64,000 bases of DNA from Bacteroidetes bacterium UBA7662 (GTDB taxonomy: Bacteria; Bacteroidota; Bacteroidia; UBA7662), in NCBI GenBank assembly GCA_002483345.1, contig DLHS01000015.1, positions 406,525 to 470,524 of the forward strand. The letters run 5' to 3'. The number at the start of each line of letters is the position of its first letter. Within the stretch, counting starts at the first letter, position 1. A model generated the notes under the pieces. It searched no databases, had not been told where the DNA came from, and saw only the letters and a program-made list of their open reading frames with translations. Of the stretch, positions 6,768-14,745 are shown piece by piece. The translations under genes and the position numbers were made by a program.

Positions 6768-9646
6768 TATTTCAGTTTTTCATCGGCTTTGCGGCGGGCT
6801 TCGGCCATGATACCGTCGGCACGCTGGTTGGCTTCCTGCTCAAGGCGGTTGGCCTTGTCGTTGGCCTGGTTGCGGATACCCTGGGCGGCTTTTTCAGCAG
6901 CGGCTTTTTTGAGGGGGTTGCTTCCGGCTTCAGCAACCAGCTTTTTGGCAGCAGCATCGCCTTCCGCCCGTGCCACATCCGCCAATCGTTTACCTTCTGC
7001 TTTCACCCGGTCAGCCTGTACCTGGGCGTCGGCCAGGATTTTATTGGCTTCTGCACGGGCTTGTTGCTTTTTCTTTTCCAGTTCTGCCCTTCCTTTGGCC
7101 TCGGCTTCCTGGCGCTGGCGTTCCAGTTCCTGCCTGGCCTTTTCAGCTTCAGCACGGGCCTTGTCTTCCAGCTCCTTTTTGCGCTTTTCAAGCTCATCGA
7201 GGGCTTGTTTTTTGAGATCATCCCCTGCGCCATCGGTCATGCTGGCCAGTGAAACGTCTACTTTGGGGTCGTTTACCTGCCCGGTCATCCTGACTTTTAC
7301 CCCAACTGTTTTGCTGACATTTACGTTCACCCCTTTGCTGGCAGCCTTTTGCAGCAGTCCGTTCACGACTGTATTGGCTGGCCCCAGAAGCTCACGGGGA
7401 ACCTCCATCGCAATGGAGTAGTCAATACTCAGGTCGAAACCATTGGAACCGCTGACAGTCATTTTAACGCCTTCGTGCGTTATATCGAAGGGTTGTATGT
7501 AAACCCGGCCATTCTCAAATTCGAAAGAGAGGCTGACGTTTTGCAACGAGAGGGAACGGAGCTTGTTCATTTTCAGAACATCTGCCACTTTTTCAAGAGG
7601 TTTAAAACCTGAAATGGTGGCATTCGGGATTTTCAGGAGACCTCCCCCTGCCAGACTGTTCAGATCCGGTGTCATATCCTGCAACAGAAAACCGTTGAGC
7701 TGGAAACCAGCTGAAAATTTGCCAGATGTATACTGGCCAATCGGAGCGATTTTCTGCATAGTAACGAAAGTGGAGAAAGTCTCCTTCACGTCGAAATTCT
7801 GCATACCAATGTTGAACTTCACCTCTGGTTTTTTCACGTTTTGCGCGATATAACTACCGGAAGTCTGGATAGATCCACCCAGCAGGTTCAAAGAAACATC
7901 CTGAAACCCAACGGTCTGATCTCTGACCAGCAAATCTCCCTGCAGGTTGGTGATTTCCATATTGTCGTAAAGAATCTTCTTAAAGTTCGCATTGAGCTTA
8001 AAGTCGATGGTATTCGGGATTTCAATGACCGAAAGTGCAGCGCTTTCTGTGGCCGGGCTATCGGGCGTATCAGCAGCATCCTCTCCCATGAGTTCATTCA
8101 GGTTGAGCAGGCTGGAATTGACATTAAAACTGCCTCTGAGCTTATCTTCTCCGAAATAATAAGACAACAGGTTGTCAATACGTCCATTGGCCCGGATGTC
8201 AGAGGAACCCATCCTGGCGTTGAAGTCCTGCAAAGCCACAAACTGCGGACTGAAAGACATCGACATGCGTTCTATCTGCACGCCGCCCTGAAAATCTTCG
8301 CTGCTGACAAAGAATTTTTCCAGGCTCATGTCGCCTGTTACCGAGATATCATTGTAAAGTTTCTGTTCGATGGCATTGACCCGGCCGCTTGCAGTAACTG
8401 CAGCTGTAAAACGACCTGTCAGGTCTTTCACCATATCTCCGGGAATAAACTGCTTCACCTTGTCGAAATCGATACGGGCATTCAAAGCGGCGTTAATGGT
8501 GGGGTCACTGATAGGTTTGGTGGTATACAGACGGAAATCAAAGGGATTACCGGCTAAATCCATACTGAATTGTTTCAGATCGATGACGGTGGCATCCAGA
8601 TCACCGGTTTCGTTGGTGATTTTGAGGTCCATCACAATATCTTTCACAGCTGCAGGCAAATCAGGATAATGGAAATATCCCTTATCAACCCCCAAAACAA
8701 ATTTAAAAGCAGGCATGCTGTTGTCGTTATAGACCCCTTTGAGCATGCCGTCGAAGACGAATTTCCCTTTGGTATCGATTTTTTCGAAGTATTCGTCGAA
8801 CATACCAGGAACTACTGACAGGATGGCCCTGAAGTCACTTTGTGGTGTATTAAATTTCAGATCCATGCTGATGTCGTCAGTTGGCATGGCGACCACACCA
8901 GATAATTTCAGGTTCAGCTCGTTGAGATAAAGGTCGTTATCCGTGAAAGTAAAACTGAAAGCTGGCATATTGATGGCGATAGGCACATCCAGCTTCGCTT
9001 TGGCCTTGCTGATGTAGGTAGCACCTGCATAGGCATAGGTTACCGATTCTATTTCTGTAAAAGTCTTCAGTACAAAATCATCCTGGGTAAAGTCGCCGCT
9101 TCCTTCGTGGTCAATACCCAGCAAAACTGCCTTCTGGGCATAAAAGCGGTCATCGTAAACTACATCTACATTTTTGAAGCTATAGGCCTGAATACCGAAC
9201 TTAAATTCAGATGCAGCAGTATCTTCCGTAGCCGCTGTGGCTGTATCGGGCTTTACGATGTCGTAATTGGCCTGTCCGCTGGCCAGTACCCTGACATAAA
9301 ATTTAGCATCTGCCACCTTGATTTTGCGGATATTGATGTCATCCCCCTTGATGATGGGCATAATGTTCATCGAAAAGCTGAAATCACCGATTTGCGCCAG
9401 CGTATCAAGCGCAAATGTATCCTTGCCGATGATAGTGAAATCTTCTACTGAAAGACTGAGGTGTGGGAAATCGCGGAAAAGAGATACCGACATATCCCCG
9501 AAATTGACTTTGGCGTTCAGGCTTTCATTGACGGCCTCCAGCGCCATACTTTTGATTTTGTCTTTATAAATAATGGGCAGCACGAGGGCTGCCGCCAGTA
9601 ACACAACAAACAGACCTGCAACGGTCAGCAGTATTTTTTTCTTCAT
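6767..9646 (-). CDS. AsmA-like envelope protein
   Basis: This 959-residue protein has an N-terminal membrane anchor (KKKILLTVAGLFVVLLAAAL). A long periplasmic part with AsmA/TamB-type features follows: LNAKVNFGDMSVSLFRDFPH near residue 45, and the AsmA C-terminal region with LKIPNATISGFKPL and DITHEGVKMTVSGSNGFD. AsmA-family proteins are thought to bridge inner and outer membranes and move phospholipids. From about residue 800 a highly charged Ala/Glu/Lys/Arg coiled coil runs to the end. The ATG at 9646 is preferred because the upstream extension needs a TTG and overlaps the likely promoter. The coiled coil gives large spurious antisense frames. Confidence 0.85.
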   Translation of the reverse strand: MKKKILLTVAGLFVVLLAAALVLPIIYKDKIKSMALEAVNESLNAKVNFGDMSVSLFRDFPHLSLSVEDFTIIGKDTFALDTLAQIGDFSFSMNIMPIIKGDDINIRKIKVADAKFYVRVLASGQANYDIVKPDTATAATEDTAASEFKFGIQAYSFKNVDVVYDDRFYAQKAVLLGIDHEGSGDFTQDDFVLKTFTEIESVTYAYAGATYISKAKAKLDVPIAINMPAFSFTFTDNDLYLNELNLKLSGVVAMPTDDISMDLKFNTPQSDFRAILSVVPGMFDEYFEKIDTKGKFVFDGMLKGVYNDNSMPAFKFVLGVDKGYFHYPDLPAAVKDIVMDLKITNETGDLDATVIDLKQFSMDLAGNPFDFRLYTTKPISDPTINAALNARIDFDKVKQFIPGDMVKDLTGRFTAAVTASGRVNAIEQKLYNDISVTGDMSLEKFFVSSEDFQGGVQIERMSMSFSPQFVALQDFNARMGSSDIRANGRIDNLLSYYFGEDKLRGSFNVNSSLLNLNELMGEDAADTPDSPATESAALSVIEIPNTIDFKLNANFKKILYDNMEITNLQGDLLVRDQTVGFQDVSLNLLGGSIQTSGSYIAQNVKKPEVKFNIGMQNFDVKETFSTFVTMQKIAPIGQYTSGKFSAGFQLNGFLLQDMTPDLNSLAGGGLLKIPNATISGFKPLEKVADVLKMNKLRSLSLQNVSLSFEFENGRVYIQPFDITHEGVKMTVSGSNGFDLSIDYSIAMEVPRELLGPANTVVNGLLQKAASKGVNVNVSKTVGVKVRMTGQVNDPKVDVSLASMTDGAGDDLKKQALDELEKRKKELEDKARAEAEKARQELERQRQEAEAKGRAELEKKKQQARAEANKILADAQVQADRVKAEGKRLADVARAEGDAAAKKLVAEAGSNPLKKAAAEKAAQGIRNQANDKANRLEQEANQRADGIMAEARRKADEKLK

Positions 9647-9665
9647 AACAAGGACATAAGGCAAT

Positions 9666-9673
9666 CAAATTTA
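9666..9673 (-). promoter_or_regulatory. -7 promoter box of the AsmA-like gene
   Basis: On the minus strand the bases are TAAATTTG, an exact TAnnTTTG match, 19 bp before the ATG at 9646. It separates this gene from the upstream lipB. Confidence 0.5.
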
Positions 9674-9714
9674 GCAAAAGCAATGTTTCGCAGGCCTGAT
9701 TTGATTTGCAGGTT

Positions 9715-10416
9715 TTACACAATTTCAACGTCGAAAACCTGCGCGAATTGCTTCACAAAGGCTTCCTCTACCCTTTCAAACGGCAATTCAGCTCCCAATT
9801 CCTCCGACATGCTGGCAACAGCCTTGTCGTCGATACCACAAGGAACGATGTGTTTAAAGTATTCGAGTTGGGTATTGACGTTGAGCGCGATGCCGTGCAT
9901 GGTCACCCAGCGGCTGGTACGCACACCCATGGCACATATTTTACGAGCCTGTTCCGATTCAGGTTCCAGCCAGACACCGGTAAAACCGGGATAACGACCG
10001 CCCTTTATCCCCCACTCGCCGATGGTTTGCATGACTACATCTTCCAGGCTGCGCATATACCAGTGGATATCGGTTTTGAACTGCTCCAGATCGAGTATGG
10101 GATAGGCCACCAATTGTCCGGGACCATGATAGGTGATATCTCCCCCCCGGTTGATGCGGTAATAAGTGGCCTGATGAGCCGCAAGACCAGCTTCATCGAG
10201 CAACAAATGGCTTTCTTTCCCACTCTTACCGAGTGTATATACATGCGGATGCTCTACGAGCAGCAACTCATGGCTGATGGGCAACTGATTTTCAGAAGAT
10301 AAATCCCGGTTGCGGGTTTTGATGGCCAGTTTCGCTGAAAACAGTTGTTCCTGATAATCCCAGGCCTGCTGATAGTCCATTTGACCGAGGCGGATGAGTT
10401 TCAGTTCCTTTTTCAT
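9715..10416 (-). CDS. lipB: Octanoyltransferase LipB
   Basis: LipB moves octanoate from acyl carrier protein to lipoyl domains, the first step of de novo lipoylation. The 233-residue protein has RGGDITYHGPGQLVAYPILD (substrate loop with the conserved His), MGVRTSRWVTMHGIALNVN, and HIVPCGIDDKAVASM with the catalytic Cys. It is the last gene of a pgi-manA-lipB operon: its ATG overlaps the manA stop by 4 bp. lipA is not in the window. Confidence 0.95.
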   Translation of the reverse strand: MKKELKLIRLGQMDYQQAWDYQEQLFSAKLAIKTRNRDLSSENQLPISHELLLVEHPHVYTLGKSGKESHLLLDEAGLAAHQATYYRINRGGDITYHGPGQLVAYPILDLEQFKTDIHWYMRSLEDVVMQTIGEWGIKGGRYPGFTGVWLEPESEQARKICAMGVRTSRWVTMHGIALNVNTQLEYFKHIVPCGIDDKAVASMSEELGAELPFERVEEAFVKQFAQVFDVEIV

Positions 10417-11402
10417 CGGGGGATATAAGTCTCCAGTAACTGACAGGCATTATCGGGATGCAATTCCAGGGTGTCAAAAAAAGCCGGTATCAGAAGACAG
10501 TCGCCCAGACCAAGTTCTGTCGTGAAATCACCGGTTTTCACGGTACAGGCGCCTGCCAGACAGATGTATATCACAAAACTATCGAGCTGACTGTGGTCTC
10601 TTTTTACGGGCTGATCGAAGGTTATTTTGTTTGTTTCAAAATACTGTTCCTTAACCAGTTGAACTGCTTTATTTATATAATCAGTATAAGTAGTTTTATA
10701 GGCCGGATACTGTTTGTAATCAATGACATCCGCGGCCAGTTCGTTGTGGAGTTCCCGTTTGTTGCCTTTATCATCCACCCGGTCGAAATCGTAAATGCGG
10801 TAGGTGATGTCGGAGGTCTGCTGGATTTCGGCTATCAGCAATCCGGCACCAAGGGTGTGTACCCTGCCCGATGGCATATAATACACATCGCCGGGCGTTA
10901 CCACTTCTCTGTTGAGAATATCCAGTATTTTCCCCTCGTTCAGGGTGTTGAGATACGTCTGTTTATCCATTTCCCGGTTAAAGCCGGAAATCAGGCTGGC
11001 GTCAGGATCGGCATCTATCACATACCACATCTCGGTTTTGCCTTTGCAGCCATGGTTTGCCAGGGCCTGCGCGTCATTGGGGTGCACCTGAATGGATAAA
11101 TCCTCTCTTGCATCAAGAAATTTGATGAGTAACGGAAATTCAGCAGGATTTTCATGATAAACACGCCTTCCTACCAGGGACTCCTGATAGGTCTCGAGCA
11201 GTTGCTGCAACGACCAGCCCGCCAGCGGGCCTTCCGAAACGATGGTTATATCTCCTTTTACACCTGAAATCTCCCAGCTTTCACCGCAATTGGGAAGCGG
11301 ACTGAAATCTTTGCCAAGCAGGGTTTTGATTTTATCTCCCCCCCAGATTTTCTCCTTGAAAATGGGTGTAAACCGTAGCGGATAAAGCGGTATGCTGCTC
11401 AT
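10413..11402 (-). CDS. manA: Mannose-6-phosphate isomerase, class I
   Basis: This interconverts mannose-6-phosphate and fructose-6-phosphate and feeds GDP-mannose synthesis. The 329-residue cupin enzyme shows the zinc ligands in LSIQVHPNDAQAL, GKTEMWYV and MPSGRVHTLGAG, followed by IQQTSDITYRIYDFDR. It is the shorter form, as in Bacillus, without the helical insert of the E. coli enzyme. It overlaps pgi upstream by 4 bp and lipB downstream by 4 bp. Sharing the transcript with pgi makes sense because both act on fructose-6-phosphate. Confidence 0.95.
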   Translation of the reverse strand: MSSIPLYPLRFTPIFKEKIWGGDKIKTLLGKDFSPLPNCGESWEISGVKGDITIVSEGPLAGWSLQQLLETYQESLVGRRVYHENPAEFPLLIKFLDAREDLSIQVHPNDAQALANHGCKGKTEMWYVIDADPDASLISGFNREMDKQTYLNTLNEGKILDILNREVVTPGDVYYMPSGRVHTLGAGLLIAEIQQTSDITYRIYDFDRVDDKGNKRELHNELAADVIDYKQYPAYKTTYTDYINKAVQLVKEQYFETNKITFDQPVKRDHSQLDSFVIYICLAGACTVKTGDFTTELGLGDCLLIPAFFDTLELHPDNACQLLETYIPR

Positions 11403-13054
11403 GCGGATTTCATTTGTTTCCAGGCGTTGATGAGACCATTGGTAGAACTGTCGTGGCTTTGGATGGGTTCCTTGCTTTGCAACTCGGGCAATATTTTGTT
11501 GGCCAGTTGCTTGCCAAGTTCAACGCCCCACTGATCGAAACTGTATATGTTCCACAAAATTCCCTGCACAAATATTTTGTGTTCGTAGAGCGCAATCAGC
11601 AGGCCCAGGGTGAACGGATCAAGTACTTTAACCAGCAGGCTATTGGTGGGTCGGTTACCTTCAAATACTTTGAAAGGAGCTAATTTATCAATTTCTGAAT
11701 CAGATAAACCTAATTTATTTAATTCACTTATTACTTCCTCTAAATTTTTACCGTTCATCAGGGCTTCGGTCTGCGCGAAGAAGTTGGCCAGCAGCTTTTC
11801 ATGGTGATCGGACAGGGGATTGTGGGAGATGGCTGTAGCAATAAAATCGCAGGCGACCAGCGACGTACCCTGGTGAATAAGCTGATAAAAAGCGTGCTGA
11901 CCATTGGTGCCGGGTTCACCCCAGATGAGGGGCCCTGTGGAATAATCAACCCGCTGGCCGTTGCGATCGACGGATTTGCCATTGCTCTCCATATTCCCCT
12001 GCTGGAAGTAGGCGGCAAAACGGTGCATATACTGGTCGTACGGCAGCAAAGCTTCTGAACCAGCTCCCAGGAAGTTGGTATTCCACAAACCAATCAGCGC
12101 CATCAAAACAGGCGCATTTTCCGCCATGGGTGAGAGCCGGAAATGCTGATCCATGGCATAAGCGCCCTCCAGCAGCTCCTCAAAACGTTCAAAGCCGATG
12201 CCCAAGGCGATGGAAAGACCGATGGCCGACCACAACGAGTAGCGTCCGCCTACCCAATCCCAGAACTGAAACATATTCACCGGGTCGATGCCAAAGCGGC
12301 TTACTTCGGCAGTATTGGTACTCAAAGCCACAAAATGCCGGGCAACCGTAGTTTTATCTCCTTTAGCCGCCTGCAGCAACCAGGAACGGGCGCTTTGCGC
12401 ATTGGTCATGGTTTCCTGGGTGGTGAAGGTTTTGGAGGCCACCAGGAACAAGGTGGTTTCGGGTTTGCATTTTTTCAGGGTTTCGGCGAGGTGGGTACCA
12501 TCTATGTTGGAGACGAAATGAAGGTTGAGGTGCGTTTTGTAGGGTTTGAGGGCTTCGGTGACCATCACCGGCCCCAGATCGCTGCCCCCTATGCCGATGT
12601 TGACCACATCGGTGATGGCTTGTCCGCTGAAGCCTTTCCAGGTACCGCTGAGTACCTGGTCACAAAAAGCCTTCATCTGGGCTAAAACGGCTCTTATCTC
12701 CGGCATCACATCTTTTCCATCGATCAGAACCGGTTTTTCGCTCCGGTTGCGGAGTGCCGTGTGCAGTACGGCCCTGTTTTCAGTTACATTGATGGCTGCG
12801 CCGGTGAACATCTGTTCGATGGCGGCGGGCAGCCCGCATTCGCGGGCGAGGTCGAACAGCAGGAAGAGGGTTTCGGTGGTAATACGGTTTTTGGAATAAT
12901 CGAGCAGCAGGTCGTGGATTTGCAGACTGAACCGCTCAAAACGGTCTGAATCGGCCGAAAAAAGGGTTTTCAGGTGCGTTTGGCCTATTTCTGTATGATG
13001 TTGCGTGAGTTGTTTCCACGCAATTGTTTTTGTTGGATTGGTATCAGGCAGCAT
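11399..13054 (-). CDS. pgi: Glucose-6-phosphate isomerase
   Basis: This interconverts glucose-6-phosphate and fructose-6-phosphate. With the ATG at 13054 the protein is 551 residues, almost the E. coli length. Signatures are VNIGIGGSDLGPVMV, LFLVASKTFTTQETM, FWDWVGGRYSLWSAIG, GNMESNGKSVDRNG (catalytic Glu) and SFDQWGVELGK. A longer frame from a GTG at 13081 would overlap the divergent yraN, so I reject it. A near-consensus minus-strand box (TTATTTTG, 13088-13081) lies inside the start of yraN and would give a leader of about 20 nt. First gene of the pgi-manA-lipB operon. Confidence 0.96.
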   Translation of the reverse strand: MLPDTNPTKTIAWKQLTQHHTEIGQTHLKTLFSADSDRFERFSLQIHDLLLDYSKNRITTETLFLLFDLARECGLPAAIEQMFTGAAINVTENRAVLHTALRNRSEKPVLIDGKDVMPEIRAVLAQMKAFCDQVLSGTWKGFSGQAITDVVNIGIGGSDLGPVMVTEALKPYKTHLNLHFVSNIDGTHLAETLKKCKPETTLFLVASKTFTTQETMTNAQSARSWLLQAAKGDKTTVARHFVALSTNTAEVSRFGIDPVNMFQFWDWVGGRYSLWSAIGLSIALGIGFERFEELLEGAYAMDQHFRLSPMAENAPVLMALIGLWNTNFLGAGSEALLPYDQYMHRFAAYFQQGNMESNGKSVDRNGQRVDYSTGPLIWGEPGTNGQHAFYQLIHQGTSLVACDFIATAISHNPLSDHHEKLLANFFAQTEALMNGKNLEEVISELNKLGLSDSEIDKLAPFKVFEGNRPTNSLLVKVLDPFTLGLLIALYEHKIFVQGILWNIYSFDQWGVELGKQLANKILPELQSKEPIQSHDSSTNGLINAWKQMKSA

Positions 13055-13071
13055 GGGCCGTAAAATTGTGA

Positions 13072-13446
13072 ATGGACACACAAAATAAGCAAACCGGCGC
13101 GGAAGGAGAGCAATTTGCCGCGAACTTCCTGAAGGATAAAGGTTGGGTCATAAAGGCCCGTAACTGGACCATCGGCCCCTGGGAGCTTGACATCATTGCC
13201 TCCAAGGACGATGTACTGGCTTTTGTGGAGGTCAAAACCCTGACACAGTCGGGTGGATATTACCCTGAACGCAGGGCCAACCGCCAGAAATTCAGGAATA
13301 TGGCTAAAGCCTGCGACCTCTACCTGAGCACCCACCCACACCATGGCCAGGTACGGTTCGATGTGATTGCCGTTACCCTGCTCCCACACCCGCCGGAGAT
13401 TGTGCACTTTACGGATGTCTGGTTTCCGAATAATTTGGGACGTTAA
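13072..13446 (+). CDS. yraN: UPF0102/YraN-family putative endonuclease
   Basis: The 124-residue protein belongs to UPF0102, a small family with a restriction-endonuclease-like fold and no settled function. Visible motifs are GAEGEQFAANFLKDKGW, ELDIIASKDDVLAFVEVKT (the PD-(D/E)xK-like core with D, E and K) and FRNMAKACDLYLS. It diverges from pgi with only 17 bp between start codons. A TAAAATTG box (13061-13068, one mismatch to TAnnTTTG) ends 3 bp before the ATG, so transcription may begin at or near the start codon. Confidence 0.9.
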   Translation: MDTQNKQTGAEGEQFAANFLKDKGWVIKARNWTIGPWELDIIASKDDVLAFVEVKTLTQSGGYYPERRANRQKFRNMAKACDLYLSTHPHHGQVRFDVIAVTLLPHPPEIVHFTDVWFPNNLGR

Positions 13447-13464
13447 AAAGTGAGGTTGAAATGC

Positions 13465-13472
13465 TATTTTTG
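13465..13472 (+). promoter_or_regulatory. -7 promoter box of prfB
   Basis: TATTTTTG ends six bases before the prfB ATG at 13479. If the start point is the usual 5-8 nt downstream, the message is leaderless or nearly so. No -33 element is evident. Confidence 0.5.
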
Positions 13473-13478
13473 CGCCCT

Positions 13479-14595
13479 ATGAGACTGGAACATCTGGAAG
13501 ACTTGAGGGCGCGCGTGAAAGCCCTGAGGGGGTATCTTTGACGTCGATAGCAAAAAAGCCGCTATTGCCGATGTAGAACAACGCGCCGGTGCTCCCGGAT
13601 TCTGGGACGATGCCACCAAGGCCGAACAAATCATGCGCTCCATCAAATTACCCAAGCAGTGGGTGGCTTCCTATGAGGAGGTAGTCGCTGCCCTGGGTGA
13701 GCTGGAAGTGTATTATGAGTTCAACCAGGCCAAAGAAATCAGTGACGACGAACTCGACACCCAGTACAAACAGACCGTGGTGGTTATAGAGGCACTCGAA
13801 TTCAAAAATATGCTCCGGTCGGAAGAAGACCAGATGAGCGCGGTGCTCACCATCAACTCCGGTGCAGGTGGCACCGAAAGTCAGGACTGGGCCTCGATGC
13901 TCATGCGCATGTACCTGATGTGGGGCGAAAAACAAGGTTTTACCATCCGTGAACTCGAACTCACCGACGGGGAAGAAGCCGGTATTAAATCGGTATCGCT
14001 CGAATTCAACGGAGATTTTGCTTACGGTTACCTCAAGGGAGAAAGTGGTGTACACCGGCTGGTGCGCATCTCCCCTTACGATTCGAATGCCCGCAGGCAT
14101 ACATCCTTTGCCTCCGTATACGCCTATCCGCTGATCGACGACAGCATTACCATTGAAATCAACCCGGCCGATATCGAAATCCAGACTTCCCGTTCGGGAG
14201 GGGCCGGTGGTCAGAACGTAAACAAGGTGGAAACCAAAGTGCAACTGACCCACAAACCTACTGGTATTGTGATTGTTTGTCAGGTAGAGCGCTCGCAGGT
14301 AGCCAACCGGGAAAGAGCCATGCAGATGTTGAAATCGCAGTTATATGAGCTTGAGATACGCAAGCAGAATGAAGCGCGCGATGCCATTGAGAGCACCAAG
14401 AAGAAGATTGAGTGGGGTTCGCAGATCCGGTCTTACGTCCTTCACCCCTATAAGCTTATCAAAGACGTCCGTACAGGCCATGAAACATCAAATGTGCAGG
14501 CAGTTCTTGACGGCGATCTGGATGAGTTCATCAAGGCTTATCTGATGGGTGCGAATGAGGGGACTACAGCGGATGTAGTGGATGACCTGGATTAG
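13479..14595 (+). CDS. prfB: Peptide chain release factor 2 (programmed +1 frameshift)
   Basis: RF2 terminates translation at UGA and UAA. Twenty codons from ATG 13479 end at an in-frame TGA (13539-13541); a +1 shift at CTT continues the frame from 13540 to the stop at 14595, giving 371 residues. The shift site is the classical AGGGGG-TAT-CTT-TGA-C. The product has the RF2 core SGVHRLVRISPYDSNARRHT and the catalytic SRSGGAGGQNVNKVETK. The codon-recognition tripeptide reads SPY where RF2 normally has SPF. An annotation that starts at an internal codon such as 13633 misses the true N-terminus. prmC, which methylates the GGQ glutamine, is at 51226-52065. Confidence 0.95.
13527..13542 (+). promoter_or_regulatory. 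Programmed +1 frameshift site of prfB
   Basis: AGGGGG (13527-13532) acts as an internal Shine-Dalgarno, followed by TAT, the slippery CTT, the in-frame TGA and C. The layout is the same as in E. coli. Low RF2 slows termination at TGA and favours the shift, so RF2 controls its own level. Confidence 0.95.
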
Positions 14596-14733
14596 GGTTA
14601 GGCTAACACGGGGGGCACGGAGTTCACAGAGCGGGGTGTACAGAGTTGAAGGAGTAGAGGACAATGAGCGGCATCCGTCCATAAATTCTCAGTGACACAG
14701 TGTCCTCAGTGGTTAACCATCCGCATACACTGT
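14596..14733. repeat. Degenerate CACGGAG/CACAGAG intergenic repeat upstream of the ALDH gene
   Basis: The left part reads CTAACACGGGGGGCACGGAG then TTCACAGAGCGGGG; the right part reads CTCAGTGACACAGTGTCCTC then AGTGGTTAACC. The two ends (TTAGGCTAACAC and GTGGTTAACC) are roughly inverted. This class of 'cacagaggacacagagg / ctctgtggttaacc' words is widespread as dispersed non-coding repeats in bacteria. No gene is seen in it. Confidence 0.5.
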
Positions 14734-14745
14734 TATATTGGGAAC

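Noticed and set aside
6789..7421. A 210-codon plus-strand open frame, rich in Ala and Ser
   Set aside because: It is the antisense shadow of the Ala/Glu/Lys-rich coiled coil of the AsmA-like protein; composition is biased and no motif is present.
13055..13081. N-terminal extension of pgi to a GTG at 13081
   Set aside because: It would overlap the start of the divergent yraN and adds residues not typical of the family; ATG 13054 gives the normal length.
13633..14595. prfB read as a 320-codon gene from an internal ATG
   Set aside because: The frameshift cassette at 13527-13542 and the upstream ATG show that the full gene starts at 13479.
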